A stretch of DNA of 64,000 nucleotides from an uncultured beta proteobacterium (GTDB taxonomy: Bacteria > Pseudomonadota > Gammaproteobacteria > Burkholderiales > Burkholderiaceae). This document shows, piece by piece, positions 32,105 to 43,482 of the stretch. The notes under the pieces are model-generated. The model made no database searches, was not told the DNA's origin, and saw nothing but the letters and a program-made list of their open reading frames with translations. The DNA lies in NCBI GenBank assembly GCA_903995005.1, contig CAJEZV010000002.1:1-64000 (forward strand). Direction: 5' to 3'. The position numbers were made by a program, and so were the translations under genes. Numbering within the stretch: the stretch's first letter is position 1; each line of letters opens with the position of its first letter.

Positions 32105-32147
32105 GGAGTTATATTCACTTACCCCCCAGTAAACACCCCTTTTTTTA
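32094..32147 (+). terminator. Terminator-like hairpin upstream of clpS, no upstream plus-strand gene nearby
   Basis: AGGGGTGT (32094-32101) / ACACCCCT (32133-32140) followed by T run to 32147; 31-nt loop. Confidence 0.4.
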
Positions 32148-32233
32148 CTGAAAAATGCCCCAATATGGGTTTAACAGGGGAATTTTGCAGGTTTTTAGCA
32201 ACAAGACCCTAGTAAATTAAAGTTTGAATATCT

Positions 32234-32599
32234 GTGTTTAGAATGTTTCTCATGAGCCGTCCACCAAAAAACCCTACTACTGGCGTACCAATGAATCCCT
32301 ATATTGAGGACACCATTCTTCTCGAAAAGCGGGCCGAGAAGGTTAAGGCGCCCTCAATGTATAAAGTTTTACTATTGAATGACGATTACACGCCAATGGA
32401 ATTTGTGGTGATGGTGATTCAGGAGTATTTTAATAAGGATTATGAAACTGCTACACGCATCATGTTGCAAGTTCATTTAGTTGGCAAAGGTGTTTGCGGG
32501 ATATTTACTCGCGATGTTGCTGCCACAAAGGTGCATCAAGTTATCGAACTCTCGCGTGAAGCGGGCCACCCACTACAGTGCACTATGGAGGAAGCATGA
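32234..32599 (+). CDS. clpS: ClpS adaptor protein (start may be a downstream Met)
   Basis: [59 protein letters not shown]. Confidence 0.95.
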   Translation: MFRMFLMSRPPKNPTTGVPMNPYIEDTILLEKRAEKVKAPSMYKVLLLNDDYTPMEFVVMVIQEYFNKDYETATRIMLQVHLVGKGVCGIFTRDVAATKVHQVIELSREAGHPLQCTMEEA

Positions 32600-34902
32600 T
32601 TGCCCAAGAATTAGAAGTTAGTTTACATATGGCGTTTGTTGACGCGAGGGCATCACGACACGAGTTCATTACGGTCGAACATTTGTTGTCCGCACTCTTG
32701 GACAATGCAACCGCGGTCGAGGTTCTTAAGGCCTGTGCGGTCAATATCGCCGAGCTGCGTGCACAGCTGAAAAACTTTATCAATGACAATACTCCGGTTG
32801 TGCCGGGTAATGATGAGGTTGATACACAGCCTACGCTTGGATTTCAGCGTGTGATTCAACGCGCAATCATGCATGTGCAATCAACCTCGAATGGAAAGAA
32901 AGAAGTCACTGGCGCAAATGTCTTGGTTGCTATCTTCGGCGAAAAAGATTCACATGCAGTCTATTTCTTGCAGCAGCAAGGTGTGACCCGATTGGATGTG
33001 GTGAACTTTATTAGTCATGGCGTTCGTAAAGATCAAACCGAGCATGTAAAGCCTGCAGATGCCGCTCAAGAAACAGAAGAGGCTGCCTCCTCTGGTAAAG
33101 AGAGTCCGCTGGATCAGTACACACAAAATCTCAATGCACTAGCTCGCCAAGGCAAGATTGATCCGCTCATTGGGCGTGAAAGCGAAGTAGAGCGCGTGAT
33201 TCAGGTGCTTTGCCGGCGCCGTAAGAACAACCCATTGTTGGTTGGTGAAGCCGGCGTTGGTAAAACGGCCATTGCAGAGGGCTTGGCTTGGCGTATCGTA
33301 AAAGGTGATGTGCCTGACATCTTGGCCAATGCAACTGTCTACTCCTTAGATATGGGCGCCCTGCTTGCTGGTACTAAATATCGCGGTGACTTTGAGCAAC
33401 GCCTAAAGAGTGTTCTCAAATCCCTGAAGGATCATGCTCATGGCGTTTTATTCATCGATGAAATTCATACATTGATTGGTGCGGGTGCTGCATCAGGTGG
33501 AACATTGGATGCTAGCAATCTCTTAAAACCTGCCTTATCTAATGGTCAGCTTAAGTGCATTGGCGCAACAACCTTTACTGAGTATCGCGGCATCTTTGAA
33601 AAAGACGCTGCTTTGTCACGCCGCTTTCAAAAAGTGGATGTCGTTGAGCCAACCGTGGATCAGACAGTGCAAATTTTGCGTGGTCTCAAGTCTCGTTTTG
33701 AAGAGCATCATAGTGTGAAGTATGCTGCTGGGGCCTTGGTGGCTGCAGCAGAGCTTTCTGCGCGCTATATCAACGATCGCCATTTACCGGATAAAGCAAT
33801 CGATGTGATTGATGAGGCTGGTGCTGCTCAACGTATTTTGCCGAAGTCTAAGCAGAAGAAAACGATCGGTCGTCCAGAGATCGAAGAGATTGTTGCGAAG
33901 ATTGCACGTATACCGCCGCAGTCCGTTACTGTTGATGACCGTAGCAAATTACAAACCTTAGATCGCGATATTAAGAGTGTTGTATTCGGCCAAGATCCCG
34001 CAATCGAAGCACTCGCTAGCGCCATTAAGATGACACGAGCCGGTCTAGGCAAGATCGATCGTCCAATTGGTTCATTCTTATTCTCTGGCCCAACGGGTGT
34101 TGGTAAGACTGAAGTTGCAAAGCAGCTCGCCTATATCTTAGGCATTGAGTTGCTTCGCTTTGATATGTCAGAGTACATGGAGCGTCATGCGGTAAGTCGC
34201 TTGATTGGCGCGCCTCCAGGGTATGTTGGCTTTGATCAGGGCGGTTTGCTGACTGAGGCTGTAAACAAGAAGCCACATTGCGTGCTTTTACTAGATGAGA
34301 TTGAAAAAGCCCATCCGGATATTTTCAATATCCTCTTGCAGGTAATGGACCACGGCACTTTAACGGACAACAACGGTCGCAAGACGGATTTCCGTAATGT
34401 CATCATCATCATGACGACCAACGCTGGCGCTGAAGCGATGCAGAAATCGACCATCGGCTTTACTAATGCACGCGAGTCTGGTGATGAGATGGCGGACATT
34501 AAGAAGTTCTTCACCCCAGAGTTCCGTAACCGTTTGGATGCCATCGTTTCCTTTAAGGCTCTTGATGAAACCATCATCATGCGGGTGGTTGATAAGTTCT
34601 TAATGCAGTTGGAAGAACAGTTGCATGAGAAGAAGGTTGACGCCACATTCAGTTCAGCATTGCGTGCTCATTTAGCCAAACACGGATTTGATCCATTAAT
34701 GGGTGCTCGTCCTATGCAGCGCATCATTCAAGATACTGTGCGTAAAGCGCTTGCTGATGAGTTGCTCTTTGGTAAGTTGGCGCAGGGTGGCCATGTAGAT
34801 GTTGATATTGATGCTGATGGCAAAGTGCAATTGAACTTTGAGGCCCCCGCGCTTCCCGGAAAGACTGCAAAAGTAGATGTAGTTCCTGCAGAAGAAATTT
34901 AA
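32596..34902 (+). CDS. clpA: ATP-dependent Clp protease ATP-binding subunit ClpA
   Basis: [31 protein letters not shown]; two AAA+ modules ([30 protein letters not shown]). ATGA overlap with clpS stop. Confidence 0.97.
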   Translation: MIAQELEVSLHMAFVDARASRHEFITVEHLLSALLDNATAVEVLKACAVNIAELRAQLKNFINDNTPVVPGNDEVDTQPTLGFQRVIQRAIMHVQSTSNGKKEVTGANVLVAIFGEKDSHAVYFLQQQGVTRLDVVNFISHGVRKDQTEHVKPADAAQETEEAASSGKESPLDQYTQNLNALARQGKIDPLIGRESEVERVIQVLCRRRKNNPLLVGEAGVGKTAIAEGLAWRIVKGDVPDILANATVYSLDMGALLAGTKYRGDFEQRLKSVLKSLKDHAHGVLFIDEIHTLIGAGAASGGTLDASNLLKPALSNGQLKCIGATTFTEYRGIFEKDAALSRRFQKVDVVEPTVDQTVQILRGLKSRFEEHHSVKYAAGALVAAAELSARYINDRHLPDKAIDVIDEAGAAQRILPKSKQKKTIGRPEIEEIVAKIARIPPQSVTVDDRSKLQTLDRDIKSVVFGQDPAIEALASAIKMTRAGLGKIDRPIGSFLFSGPTGVGKTEVAKQLAYILGIELLRFDMSEYMERHAVSRLIGAPPGYVGFDQGGLLTEAVNKKPHCVLLLDEIEKAHPDIFNILLQVMDHGTLTDNNGRKTDFRNVIIIMTTNAGAEAMQKSTIGFTNARESGDEMADIKKFFTPEFRNRLDAIVSFKALDETIIMRVVDKFLMQLEEQLHEKKVDATFSSALRAHLAKHGFDPLMGARPMQRIIQDTVRKALADELLFGKLAQGGHVDVDIDADGKVQLNFEAPALPGKTAKVDVVPAEEI

Positions 34903-34927
34903 ATTCACATAATAAGAAAAGGAAAAC

Positions 34928-35161
34928 ATGTCTCATCACGATAAATTGCTGGATGCTTTTGAGGTTTATAAAGCTGAGCATGAAAAGTTTGAAGGTAAAG
35001 GAATTAAAGCTTCCGCTACTCGTGCTCGTAAGGCCTTGCAGGAAATTGCAGGCTCTTGTAAAGAGCGCCGTAAAGAAATTTCTGCTGAGAAAGAGTCTCG
35101 AGAAGGCGCCGGTGCTGGCATGTCGCAAGATGCAGCACGCAAAGCGCATATTCGTAAGTGA
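34928..35161 (+). CDS. Small Hc1/histone H1-like protein
   Basis: MSHHDKLLDAFEVYKAEHEKFEGKGIKASATRARKALQEIAGSCKERRKEISAEKES.. resembles the N-terminal region of chlamydial Hc1-type proteins; followed by own terminator. Confidence 0.7.
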   Translation: MSHHDKLLDAFEVYKAEHEKFEGKGIKASATRARKALQEIAGSCKERRKEISAEKESREGAGAGMSQDAARKAHIRK

Positions 35162-35182
35162 GTGGAGTTACTAAAATATAAA

Positions 35183-35206
35183 AAGCCACCCTCAGGTGGC
35201 TTTTTT
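35183..35206 (+). terminator. Rho-independent terminator after Hc1-like gene
   Basis: AAGCCACC-CTCA-GGTGGCTT-TTTTA. Confidence 0.85.
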
Positions 35207-35222
35207 ATTGACGCTTGGTGGC

Positions 35223-35672
35223 TTAAGCCCTGCCAGTACTACCAAATCCGCCAGCGCCACGACTGCTCTCAGTAAATTCCTCAACTACTTTGAGTTCTAC
35301 TTGCTGAACTGGCATCACCACCAATTGGGCTAGGCGCTCCATTGGTTCTAACTTAAATGGGGTTGAGCCACGATTCCAAGTACTCACCATCAGTTGCCCT
35401 TGGTAGTCAGAATCAATTAAGCCAACTAAGTTTCCTAAAACGATCCCATGCTTATGCCCAAGACCAGAGCGCGGCAGAATAAATGCGGCATAACGGGGGT
35501 CTTCCACATAAATTGCTAGGCCGGTTGGCACCAAAACAGTTTGGCCTGGAGCAATCTCAATGGTTGCATCAATGCATGCACGTAAATCTAGACCTGCGCT
35601 GCCTGGCGTGCCATAAGTTGGCAATTGGTCGCGCATACGTTCATCGAGAATTTTGACTTGAAGAGATTGCAT
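35223..35672 (-). CDS. dut: dUTP diphosphatase
   Basis: [41 protein letters not shown]-terminal [10 protein letters not shown]. Confidence 0.97.
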   Translation of the reverse strand: MQSLQVKILDERMRDQLPTYGTPGSAGLDLRACIDATIEIAPGQTVLVPTGLAIYVEDPRYAAFILPRSGLGHKHGIVLGNLVGLIDSDYQGQLMVSTWNRGSTPFKLEPMERLAQLVVMPVQQVELKVVEEFTESSRGAGGFGSTGRA

Positions 35673-35707
35673 GGGATTTCCTAAAGCGGGAGATGTAAAA
35701 AAACGAT

Positions 35708-36919
35708 TTAAATTTTCTTGGCAACTAGCGTAATGAGTTGGCGTGCGAGCTGAAGCTTTTCAGCTTTAGCAATTTTCTTACTTCCAGTTTCATCAACTAC
35801 TAGCAATTGGTTCAGGTCGCTACCAAAGGTTTCGTGACCGATATTGCCCACAACCATTGGGATCCCTTTACGCTGACGCTTTTCAGCTGCATGCGCCTCG
35901 AGGTCGGTAGATTCGGCTGCAAAGCCAACGCAATAGGGATGGGGTTTGCCACCTTTGGTTTTAACGGTCTTTGCCGCATCCAACAGAATGTCAGGATTAG
36001 TAATAAATTCAATGCTCGGCGCATCTTTGCCTTGACGCTTAATCTTTTCTTTTGAGGGCTTTGCAATACCCCAATCGGCTACTGCAGCAACAGCAAAGAA
36101 GATGTCGTAATCAGCATCATTGAGTACCGCTAGATGCATTTCTCTGGCACTAGTGACATTAATGCGCACAATCTTTCCAGTCGCCTCTAATGGTGTTGCC
36201 AAATCACAAGGGCCGGCGATTAGCTGTACTTGTGCACCAGCTTCGACTGCAGCGCGTGCAATCGCAAATCCCATCTTGCCTGAACTGTGATTGGTAATGC
36301 CGCGAACTGGATCAATGGCTTCAAAGGTGGGGCCTGCAGTAATTAAAACTTTCTTTCCAAGCAAAGTTTTTTTCTGAAAGAAAGCGATCACTTGTTCAGC
36401 AATTTCAGATGGCTCAAGCATTCTGCCCATACCAACTTCTCCGCAGGCCTGAAAGCCGCTTGCTGGGCCAAGAAGGGTGACCTTATCTTGTGCTAGCCGC
36501 TGTACGCAGCGTTGGGTAGCAGCGTGTTCCCACATTTGTTTATTCATGGCGGGTGCGAGTAAAAGCGGGCAATCTCTTGCAAGACACAGAGTGCTGAGTA
36601 AATCATCGGCTAACCCTAGAGATAGCTTGGCCATTAAGTCAGCGCTAGCAGGTGCAATCACAATGGCATCTGCAGCACGTGACAGCTCGATATGCGCCAT
36701 ATTATTACTAATGCTGCTATCCCACTGACTGGTGTAAACCGGATTACCCGTGAGCGCTTGCATCGTGACAGGCGTTACGAATTGCGTTGCAGCCTCAGTC
36801 ATGACAACTTGTACTGAAGCGCCTTCTTGCATCAACTGACGAGCAAGCTCAGGAGTCTTATAGGCGGCAATGCCGCCAGAGATTCCGAGAACGATTTTCT
36901 TATTTAAAAGTGATTGCAT
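35708..36919 (-). CDS. coaBC: Phosphopantothenoylcysteine decarboxylase/phosphopantothenate-cysteine ligase
   Basis: [61 protein letters not shown]. Confidence 0.97.
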   Translation of the reverse strand: MQSLLNKKIVLGISGGIAAYKTPELARQLMQEGASVQVVMTEAATQFVTPVTMQALTGNPVYTSQWDSSISNNMAHIELSRAADAIVIAPASADLMAKLSLGLADDLLSTLCLARDCPLLLAPAMNKQMWEHAATQRCVQRLAQDKVTLLGPASGFQACGEVGMGRMLEPSEIAEQVIAFFQKKTLLGKKVLITAGPTFEAIDPVRGITNHSSGKMGFAIARAAVEAGAQVQLIAGPCDLATPLEATGKIVRINVTSAREMHLAVLNDADYDIFFAVAAVADWGIAKPSKEKIKRQGKDAPSIEFITNPDILLDAAKTVKTKGGKPHPYCVGFAAESTDLEAHAAEKRQRKGIPMVVGNIGHETFGSDLNQLLVVDETGSKKIAKAEKLQLARQLITLVAKKI

Positions 36920-36928
36920 GGCGCCAGC

Positions 36929-37417
36929 TTAATGGGATTGGGCAGATTTGCCAAATGACTTGCGTAATTCACCCCAAATGATGAGGCCAGCACCAATGCA
37001 AATGGCGCTATCGGCAATATTGAAGGCGGGCCAATGCCAACTTGAGTAATACAGATCAATAAAGTCAACAACGGCCCCGTACATGACTCGATCTAAAACA
37101 TTGCCAAGTGCACCGCCTAGGATCAGACTTAGCGATACGCATAGCATTTTGTCATTGAGGCTTTTGCGTAGTAGCCAGAGGATATAAACGCAGGCTGCTA
37201 GGCCAATAATGGTAAAGAACCAGCGTTGCCAACCAGAGCCTTCCGCCAAAAAAGAAAACGCTGCTCCAGGATTAAACAGGAGGAGCCAATTCATAAAAGG
37301 AAGAACTGGCTCTGGCACACCCAACTGCAAATTACTTAATGCTGACCATTTGCTCAATTGATCCAAGAGCAGGGTGATCAGTGCAATTGCGAGATAGCGT
37401 AGATATGCCAGGCTCAT
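36929..37417 (-). CDS. lspA: Lipoprotein signal peptidase
   Basis: LLLDQLSKW; NPGAAFSFLA; GGALGNVLDRVMYGAVVDFIDL; AFNIADSAIC. Confidence 0.97.
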   Translation of the reverse strand: MSLAYLRYLAIALITLLLDQLSKWSALSNLQLGVPEPVLPFMNWLLLFNPGAAFSFLAEGSGWQRWFFTIIGLAACVYILWLLRKSLNDKMLCVSLSLILGGALGNVLDRVMYGAVVDFIDLYYSSWHWPAFNIADSAICIGAGLIIWGELRKSFGKSAQSH

Positions 37418-37428
37418 AAATTTAGCTA

Positions 37429-40287
37429 TTAAGCAAAGAGACGGTGATCACCATCGCCAAAAAGATTGCTAATGCAGCGACCACAGAGTTCAGGATGATC
37501 GGCATTACTACCGACATCTTTGGTGTGATGCCAGCAGCGACCACACTTCTTGTATTGACTGCCACGCACTAAGACCTCTAGGCCTTCATTACTGAGTTCA
37601 ATATTAGCGCTTGAAGTAATCGTAACAAAGCGTAAGTCATCCTCTAGTGAATGAAGGATTGCGAAGTCAACATCACCAACTTTAATAGTCAGCTCAGCCT
37701 GAAGTGATGAGCCAACATTTCCGGCTTCGCGCTCTACTTCAATTGCTTTAGTGACCTCAGAGCGGATTTCGCGAATACGGTTCCACTTATCAAGCAACTC
37801 ATTTGCATTGGCAATTTCAGGGAGGCTAGCAAACTCTTCCATGAAGATCGACTCTGCCATATTCCCTGCGCCATGTGGAAAATCTTGCCATGCTTCTTCT
37901 GCGGTAAAAGAAAGGAATGGAGCGAGCCATTTCAAGAGATTACGCGTAATGTGGAATAAAGCATTCTGCGCCGCACGACGATCCGGTGAGTCAGGTGCGC
38001 TGGTATAGAGACGATCTTTCAGAATGTCTAAATAGAATCCACCCAAATCTTCTGAGCAGAATGACAGCATACGAGCTACAGCCGGATGAAATTCATATGC
38101 TTTGTAGTGCGCTTCAACATCACCCTGGATTTGATTTGCTAATGCGACGGCATAGCGATCAATTTCTAACCATTGCTCTGCAGGCATGGCATGTTTGCTA
38201 GGATCAAAATCAGAGAGATTGGCCAATAAGAAGCGTAGTGTGTTGCGAATGCGGCGATAACTCTCGGTAACCCGTTTGAGAATCTCATCCGAGATCGTCA
38301 TCTCACCAGAGTAGTCGGTTGAAGCTACCCAGAGGCGAATGATTTCAGCGCCGAGCTTGTCAGCAACTTGCTGCGGAGCAATCACGTTGCCAACAGATTT
38401 ACTCATCTTGCGACCTTGGCCGTCAACAGTAAAGCCGTGGGTGAGGAGTGCTTTATAAGGCGGCTTACCATCAAGCATTGCACCAGTGAGTAGGGAAGAA
38501 TGGAACCAGCCGCGATGTTGGTCTGAGCCTTCGAGGTATAAATCAGCTAGGCGTCCATTGGGGGTTTCTACATCAGCCGTAAGAAGCTCATTACGGTGCG
38601 AGCCACGGATCACGTGCCAATGCGTTGTTCCGGAATCAAACCAAACGTCGAGAGTGTCACGATTCTTTTCATATTGAGCGGCTTCATCACCAAGCAACTC
38701 TGACACTTCAAGTTGCTGCCACGCCTCAATACCACCCTTTTCTACGCGCTTAGCTACTTCTTCAAGTAGTTCAACAGTACGTGGATGCGGCTCACCACTT
38801 TCTTTATGAACAAAGAAAGCCATTGGCACACCCCATTGGCGCTGACGCGACAAGGTCCAGTCAGGACGGTTGGCAATCATGCTGTGCAAGCGTTGCTTAC
38901 CCCACGCAGGGAAGAAATCGGTACTTTCGATGCCAGCTAATGCCGTTTCGCGCAAGTTTGCTTTGCCATCAGAGGGCTTTTTATCCATGCTTGCAAACCA
39001 CTGCGAAGTAGCGCGATAGATGATGGGTGACTTATGACGCCAGCAATGCATATACGAGTGGGTATAGGTTTTATCGCGGAGCAAGCTGCCAGCTTCACGC
39101 ATCGCTTCCACAATCTTGGGGTTTGCTTTCCAGATGTACTCGTTAGCAAAGAGCGGTAACCATGATGCATATACGCCATTACCCATGACTGGATTGAGAA
39201 TGTCTTTATCAGCCAGTTTGTTTGCTTTGCAAGACTTAAAGTCTTCTTCGCCATAGGCAGGTGCAGAGTGAACAATGCCCGTACCAGTGTCGAGTGTGAC
39301 GTACTCGGCTGGATAAATTGGGGAAAGACGTTTGTAGCCTTCATGCAATGGCGCAAGCGGATGCCAGAAAGAAATATTCGCTAATTGAGTGCCGGTACAC
39401 GTTGCAATCACTTTGCCTTCGAGACCGTAATCTTGTAGGCAAGTTTCAACCCGATCTTTTGCTAGGATCAATAACTGATCGCCAACATCTACTAATGCAT
39501 AAGTCAGCTCTGGGTGAACGTTCATTGCTTGGTTTGCAGGAATAGTCCAAGGAGTTGTTGTCCAGATCACAATCTGGCCAGGCTTATTGGGAAGCTCTGA
39601 CAGCCCAAATGCTTTGGCAAGTTGAGGGCGCTGTGCATCATCAAAGGCAAAGCCAACATCTACGGTTGGGTCAGTCTTATCTTGGTACTCCACTTCAGCT
39701 TCTGCTAGGGCCGAGCCGCAGTCAAAGCACCAGTTCACTGGCTTGAGGCCGCGGAAGACGTAACCCTTTTCCCAGATCTTGCCCAAGGCACGAATTTCAT
39801 CGGCCTCATTGCGATAGTTCATGGTGAGATAAGGATTATTCCAATCTCCGAGAACACCTAAGCGCTCAAAGTCTTTTTTCTGCTTGTCGACCTGCACTTG
39901 CGCATAGGCACGGGCTTTCGATTGCACTTCAGCAGTCGGTAGGTTTTTGCCAAACTGCTTTTCAATCTGAATCTCAATTGGCATGCCATGGCAATCCCAA
40001 CCAGGAACATATACAGAGTCAAAACCCATCAACCAACGAGATTTAACAATCATGTCTTTGAGAATTTTATTAACGGCATGACCAATATGAATATCACCGT
40101 TTGCATATGGGGGGCCATCATGCAAGATGAACTTCGGTTGATTGGCATGTGCCGCACGAATTTTTTCGTAGAGCTTATTTTTTTGCCATTGAGCAACCCA
40201 TTGTGGTTCACGCTTCGCTAGATCTCCTCGCATTGGAAATGCAGTATCAAGAAGATTCACGGGATAAGAGTTTTCTTTTTCAGACAT
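37429..40287 (-). CDS. ileS: Isoleucyl-tRNA synthetase
   Basis: [23 protein letters not shown] (HIGH), KMSKS, C-terminal zinc Cys motifs. Start trimmed to [21 protein letters not shown]; 8-bp overlap with ribF. Confidence 0.97.
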   Translation of the reverse strand: MSEKENSYPVNLLDTAFPMRGDLAKREPQWVAQWQKNKLYEKIRAAHANQPKFILHDGPPYANGDIHIGHAVNKILKDMIVKSRWLMGFDSVYVPGWDCHGMPIEIQIEKQFGKNLPTAEVQSKARAYAQVQVDKQKKDFERLGVLGDWNNPYLTMNYRNEADEIRALGKIWEKGYVFRGLKPVNWCFDCGSALAEAEVEYQDKTDPTVDVGFAFDDAQRPQLAKAFGLSELPNKPGQIVIWTTTPWTIPANQAMNVHPELTYALVDVGDQLLILAKDRVETCLQDYGLEGKVIATCTGTQLANISFWHPLAPLHEGYKRLSPIYPAEYVTLDTGTGIVHSAPAYGEEDFKSCKANKLADKDILNPVMGNGVYASWLPLFANEYIWKANPKIVEAMREAGSLLRDKTYTHSYMHCWRHKSPIIYRATSQWFASMDKKPSDGKANLRETALAGIESTDFFPAWGKQRLHSMIANRPDWTLSRQRQWGVPMAFFVHKESGEPHPRTVELLEEVAKRVEKGGIEAWQQLEVSELLGDEAAQYEKNRDTLDVWFDSGTTHWHVIRGSHRNELLTADVETPNGRLADLYLEGSDQHRGWFHSSLLTGAMLDGKPPYKALLTHGFTVDGQGRKMSKSVGNVIAPQQVADKLGAEIIRLWVASTDYSGEMTISDEILKRVTESYRRIRNTLRFLLANLSDFDPSKHAMPAEQWLEIDRYAVALANQIQGDVEAHYKAYEFHPAVARMLSFCSEDLGGFYLDILKDRLYTSAPDSPDRRAAQNALFHITRNLLKWLAPFLSFTAEEAWQDFPHGAGNMAESIFMEEFASLPEIANANELLDKWNRIREIRSEVTKAIEVEREAGNVGSSLQAELTIKVGDVDFAILHSLEDDLRFVTITSSANIELSNEGLEVLVRGSQYKKCGRCWHHTKDVGSNADHPELCGRCISNLFGDGDHRLFA

Positions 40288-41230
40288 AAGCTTTTTTCTG
40301 GAAATAATTTCTGGCATGCTTTGCATCTGCTGCAATTGCATTTGTGAGGGTGTCGAGGTCATCATACTTAGCCTCGTCACGAATTTTTTCTAAGAGCTCT
40401 ACGGTAATAATTTTTCCGTAGACATCTTGTTGGTAATCAAAGATGTGCGTCTCCAGTAGTACGCGTCCTTCATCTTCTACTGTGGGCCTAACACCCAGGC
40501 TGGCTACAGCGGGTAAGGGTTTTTCGCTGAGGCCCAAGACTTGCGCAGTAAAAATTCCAGTAGTTGCTGGTTTGCGGTGATGTAGGTGATTAGCAACGGC
40601 AAGATTCAAGGTAGGGAAGCCAAGTTTGCGGCCTAGTTGCTGTCCATGAATGACATGACCAGAAATTGCATAGGGACGGCCTAATAATTTTTCAGCTAGA
40701 TGCATGTCGCCATTGGCAAGTGCAGTGCGTAATGCTGAACTTGAAATCCGCTCACCATCCTCCAAAATCGTTTGAATGCTAGAGACTTCAAAACCATATT
40801 TTTCGCCGGCCGCTTTAAGGCTGGAAAAATTGCCTGCACGTTTTGCGCCGTAGCAAAAATCATCGCCAATCAAAATCCATTTGGCGTTCAGGCGTTTCAC
40901 AATAATTTCTGAAACAAATTCTTCTGGAGTAAGACGAGCAAATGCTGCATTGAAATGCTCCACCATGACATGGTCAATTCCGAGTTCGGCTAAGGCAGCA
41001 AGTTTGTCGCGTAAATTCAGAATGCGCGGCGGCGCTTGCTCTGGTGAGAAGAATTCTTTTGGGTGTGGCTCGAAGGTCATGACGCAACTTACTAGACCCC
41101 GCTCCTTGGCGCCATTCACGAGCTGTTTCAGTAGGGCGCGATGACCCCTGTGCACGCCATCGAAATTACCGATGCTGAGGGCACAAGCAGGTCCTGCAGA
41201 AAACTGGGTCGGGCCACGGAATACGTTCAC
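40280..41230 (-). CDS. ribF: Bifunctional riboflavin kinase/FAD synthetase
   Basis: [44 protein letters not shown]. Confidence 0.96.
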   Translation of the reverse strand: MNVFRGPTQFSAGPACALSIGNFDGVHRGHRALLKQLVNGAKERGLVSCVMTFEPHPKEFFSPEQAPPRILNLRDKLAALAELGIDHVMVEHFNAAFARLTPEEFVSEIIVKRLNAKWILIGDDFCYGAKRAGNFSSLKAAGEKYGFEVSSIQTILEDGERISSSALRTALANGDMHLAEKLLGRPYAISGHVIHGQQLGRKLGFPTLNLAVANHLHHRKPATTGIFTAQVLGLSEKPLPAVASLGVRPTVEDEGRVLLETHIFDYQQDVYGKIITVELLEKIRDEAKYDDLDTLTNAIAADAKHARNYFQKKAYV

Positions 41231-41269
41231 AAAATCGCTTTCAGGGTAGCCATCAATTATATTGTGGGC

Positions 41270-41899
41270 ATGCTTTCTATCGTTACCTTAATCTCGGGCC
41301 GCGGATCCAATTTCGAGGCCATCGTTAAAACTGCCCAAAAAGAGCAATGGCCAGTCAAATTTGCGGGAGTCATAGCCAATCACTCAGCGGCTAAGGGCCT
41401 TGATTTTGCTCGCTCCCAGGGTATTCCGGCTTTGGTCATGGGGCACAAAGAGCATGCCACTCGAGAAGCCTTTGATGCCGCCTTAATTGAGCAAATTGAT
41501 GCTTTAGGGGCTGATTTAGTGGTGCTGGCCGGTTTTATGAGAATTCTCACCCCAGGCTTTATTCGCCATTTTGAGGGGCGACTGGTCAATATTCATCCAG
41601 CTCTCTTACCTGCATTCCCGGGTTTGCACACCCATGAGCGTGCTTTAGAGGCTGGCGTCAAGGAGCATGGCGCTACAGTCCACTTTGTCACCGAAGGGGT
41701 TGATGAGGGGCCGATTATTTGCCAAGCCTCTGTTCCAGTTCTAGAGGGTGATGATCCTAGTACCTTAGCCGCCCGTGTTTTAACTGCTGAGCATCAGATT
41801 TACCCACGGGCCGTAAAATGGTTCCTTGATGGACGATTGCGAATAGAAGGTAATCAAGTGAAGTTACAACCACCAGAGTCGCAATTTTTTAAATTATGA
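41270..41899 (+). CDS. purN: Phosphoribosylglycinamide formyltransferase
   Basis: VTLISGRGSNFEAIV; VLAGFMRILTPGFIRHFEGRLVNIHPALLPAFPGLHTHERALEAG. Start trimmed to MLSIVTLISGRG. Confidence 0.96.
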   Translation: MLSIVTLISGRGSNFEAIVKTAQKEQWPVKFAGVIANHSAAKGLDFARSQGIPALVMGHKEHATREAFDAALIEQIDALGADLVVLAGFMRILTPGFIRHFEGRLVNIHPALLPAFPGLHTHERALEAGVKEHGATVHFVTEGVDEGPIICQASVPVLEGDDPSTLAARVLTAEHQIYPRAVKWFLDGRLRIEGNQVKLQPPESQFFKL

Positions 41900-43440
41900 G
41901 TGCAGAACGTCCACCCCGTAAATCTGGAAGCAGATTAGCTCCGCATAAAAGTTACACTGCCAAATCTAAAGATCCGCTTCGTCGCCCAGAGCGACGTAAT
42001 GCTAGCGGTAATTTAATTGCGCCAGAAGGCCAAAAGAATTTCTCGAATGCCAAGGCGTTGCCGCAGCATGCGATTCATTTGGAAAGATTGCTACCCGAGT
42101 TACTCAGTTTTGAGCAGCCCGCAGATCGCGTAGTAAGCCGTTATTTTCGTGCTGAGCCACAACTCGGAAATCGTGATCGCGCATTAATTGCTGAAAGCGC
42201 ATTCGCAATTTTGCGCCGTAAAAATGAGTTCTCACAATTTGCTTCCAGTGGTGAGGGGTCCCAGGCTAGACGCTTAGCCCTATTGGGTTTGCTGTCTGCT
42301 CTGTCTGAGGGTGGGCTCGGCTCTGCGAATCGGGCAGAAAGTGCCATTGCAGATTTAGCACACGTTCTCAAGCCAGGTGAGTATGAATGGCTGCAACGTT
42401 TTGCTACGGTAGATCCTGCCGCGTTAAATCCCTTGGTTCGTAATAATTTGCCAGAGTGGTTATGGGATGCATTTGGAAAATATCCTGGTGAAGAAACTCG
42501 TGAAGAGTTGGCTAAGTCATTAATGCATCCAGCACTTTTGGATTTGCGCGCAAACACCATGAAAACAAATCGCGAAGAATTGCTCGTGCAGATGAATGCA
42601 TTAGGTGGTCGTTATCAAGCAATTCCAACTCCCTATGCGCCAGATGGTGTGCGCATTATGGGCAAGCCTGCTTTGCAAAATACTGCTGGATTTAAGGCGG
42701 GCATGTTTGAAGTTCAGGATGAAGGTAGTCAACTTTTAGCGTATTTGCTTGCCCCTAAGCGTGGTGAGATGGTTGTCGACTTTTGTGCTGGGGCGGGTGG
42801 TAAGACTTTGGCGATTGGTGCCCTGATGCGTTCTACAGGACGTCTTTATGCATTTGATACATCCGAGCGCCGCCTAGCGAATTTAAAGCCACGACAAGCC
42901 CGTAGCGGCCTCTCTAACGTTCATCCGGTATGGATTGATAGTGAGAATGACGCCAAGATCAAACGTTTAGCCGGAAAGATTGATCGGGTCTTGGTAGATG
43001 CCCCTTGCAGTGGAATGGGCACATTAAGGCGTAATCCAGATCTCAAATGGCGTCAAACACTAGTGGGGGTTTTAGAGCTCAACCAAAAGCAAATGAATAT
43101 TTTGAGTTCCGCTGCCCGTTTACTTAAACCTGGCGGTCGACTGGTTTATGCCACTTGCAGCCTTTTACCTCAAGAAAATCAAGGAATTGCAGAAGATTTT
43201 CTGGCCAAACACCCGGAGTTTGAGGTTGTTCCAGCTGCAGAGGTTCTGAAGTCTCTGTTTCCAAAGGAAAAATTACCTTTAGGGTGCTCTCCAGATAATC
43301 CATGGTGGCAGTTATGGCCCCATATTCATGGGACGGATGGCTTTTTTGGGGCTGTTTTCCAGAAAAAAGGTAGCAAGCCTGAAAAGGCTGAAAAGCCAAA
43401 ATCTGAAGAGTTAGCGAAAGATAAGCCCAAAAAGACCTAA
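41896..43440 (+). CDS. RsmB/NOP-family rRNA m5C methyltransferase
   Basis: DFCAGAGGKTLAIGALM; DAPCSGMGTLRRNPDLKW; ATCSLLPQENQ; 4-bp overlap with purN. Confidence 0.92.
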   Translation: MSAERPPRKSGSRLAPHKSYTAKSKDPLRRPERRNASGNLIAPEGQKNFSNAKALPQHAIHLERLLPELLSFEQPADRVVSRYFRAEPQLGNRDRALIAESAFAILRRKNEFSQFASSGEGSQARRLALLGLLSALSEGGLGSANRAESAIADLAHVLKPGEYEWLQRFATVDPAALNPLVRNNLPEWLWDAFGKYPGEETREELAKSLMHPALLDLRANTMKTNREELLVQMNALGGRYQAIPTPYAPDGVRIMGKPALQNTAGFKAGMFEVQDEGSQLLAYLLAPKRGEMVVDFCAGAGGKTLAIGALMRSTGRLYAFDTSERRLANLKPRQARSGLSNVHPVWIDSENDAKIKRLAGKIDRVLVDAPCSGMGTLRRNPDLKWRQTLVGVLELNQKQMNILSSAARLLKPGGRLVYATCSLLPQENQGIAEDFLAKHPEFEVVPAAEVLKSLFPKEKLPLGCSPDNPWWQLWPHIHGTDGFFGAVFQKKGSKPEKAEKPKSEELAKDKPKKT

Positions 43441-43482
43441 AAAGCTCTAAAATAAGTGCTATTACTTAATTAGGATTCCATT

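Noticed and set aside
40288-40380. Extended N-terminus of ileS ORF
   Set aside because: Runs inside ribF; canonical IleS start [21 protein letters not shown] at 40287 fits better.
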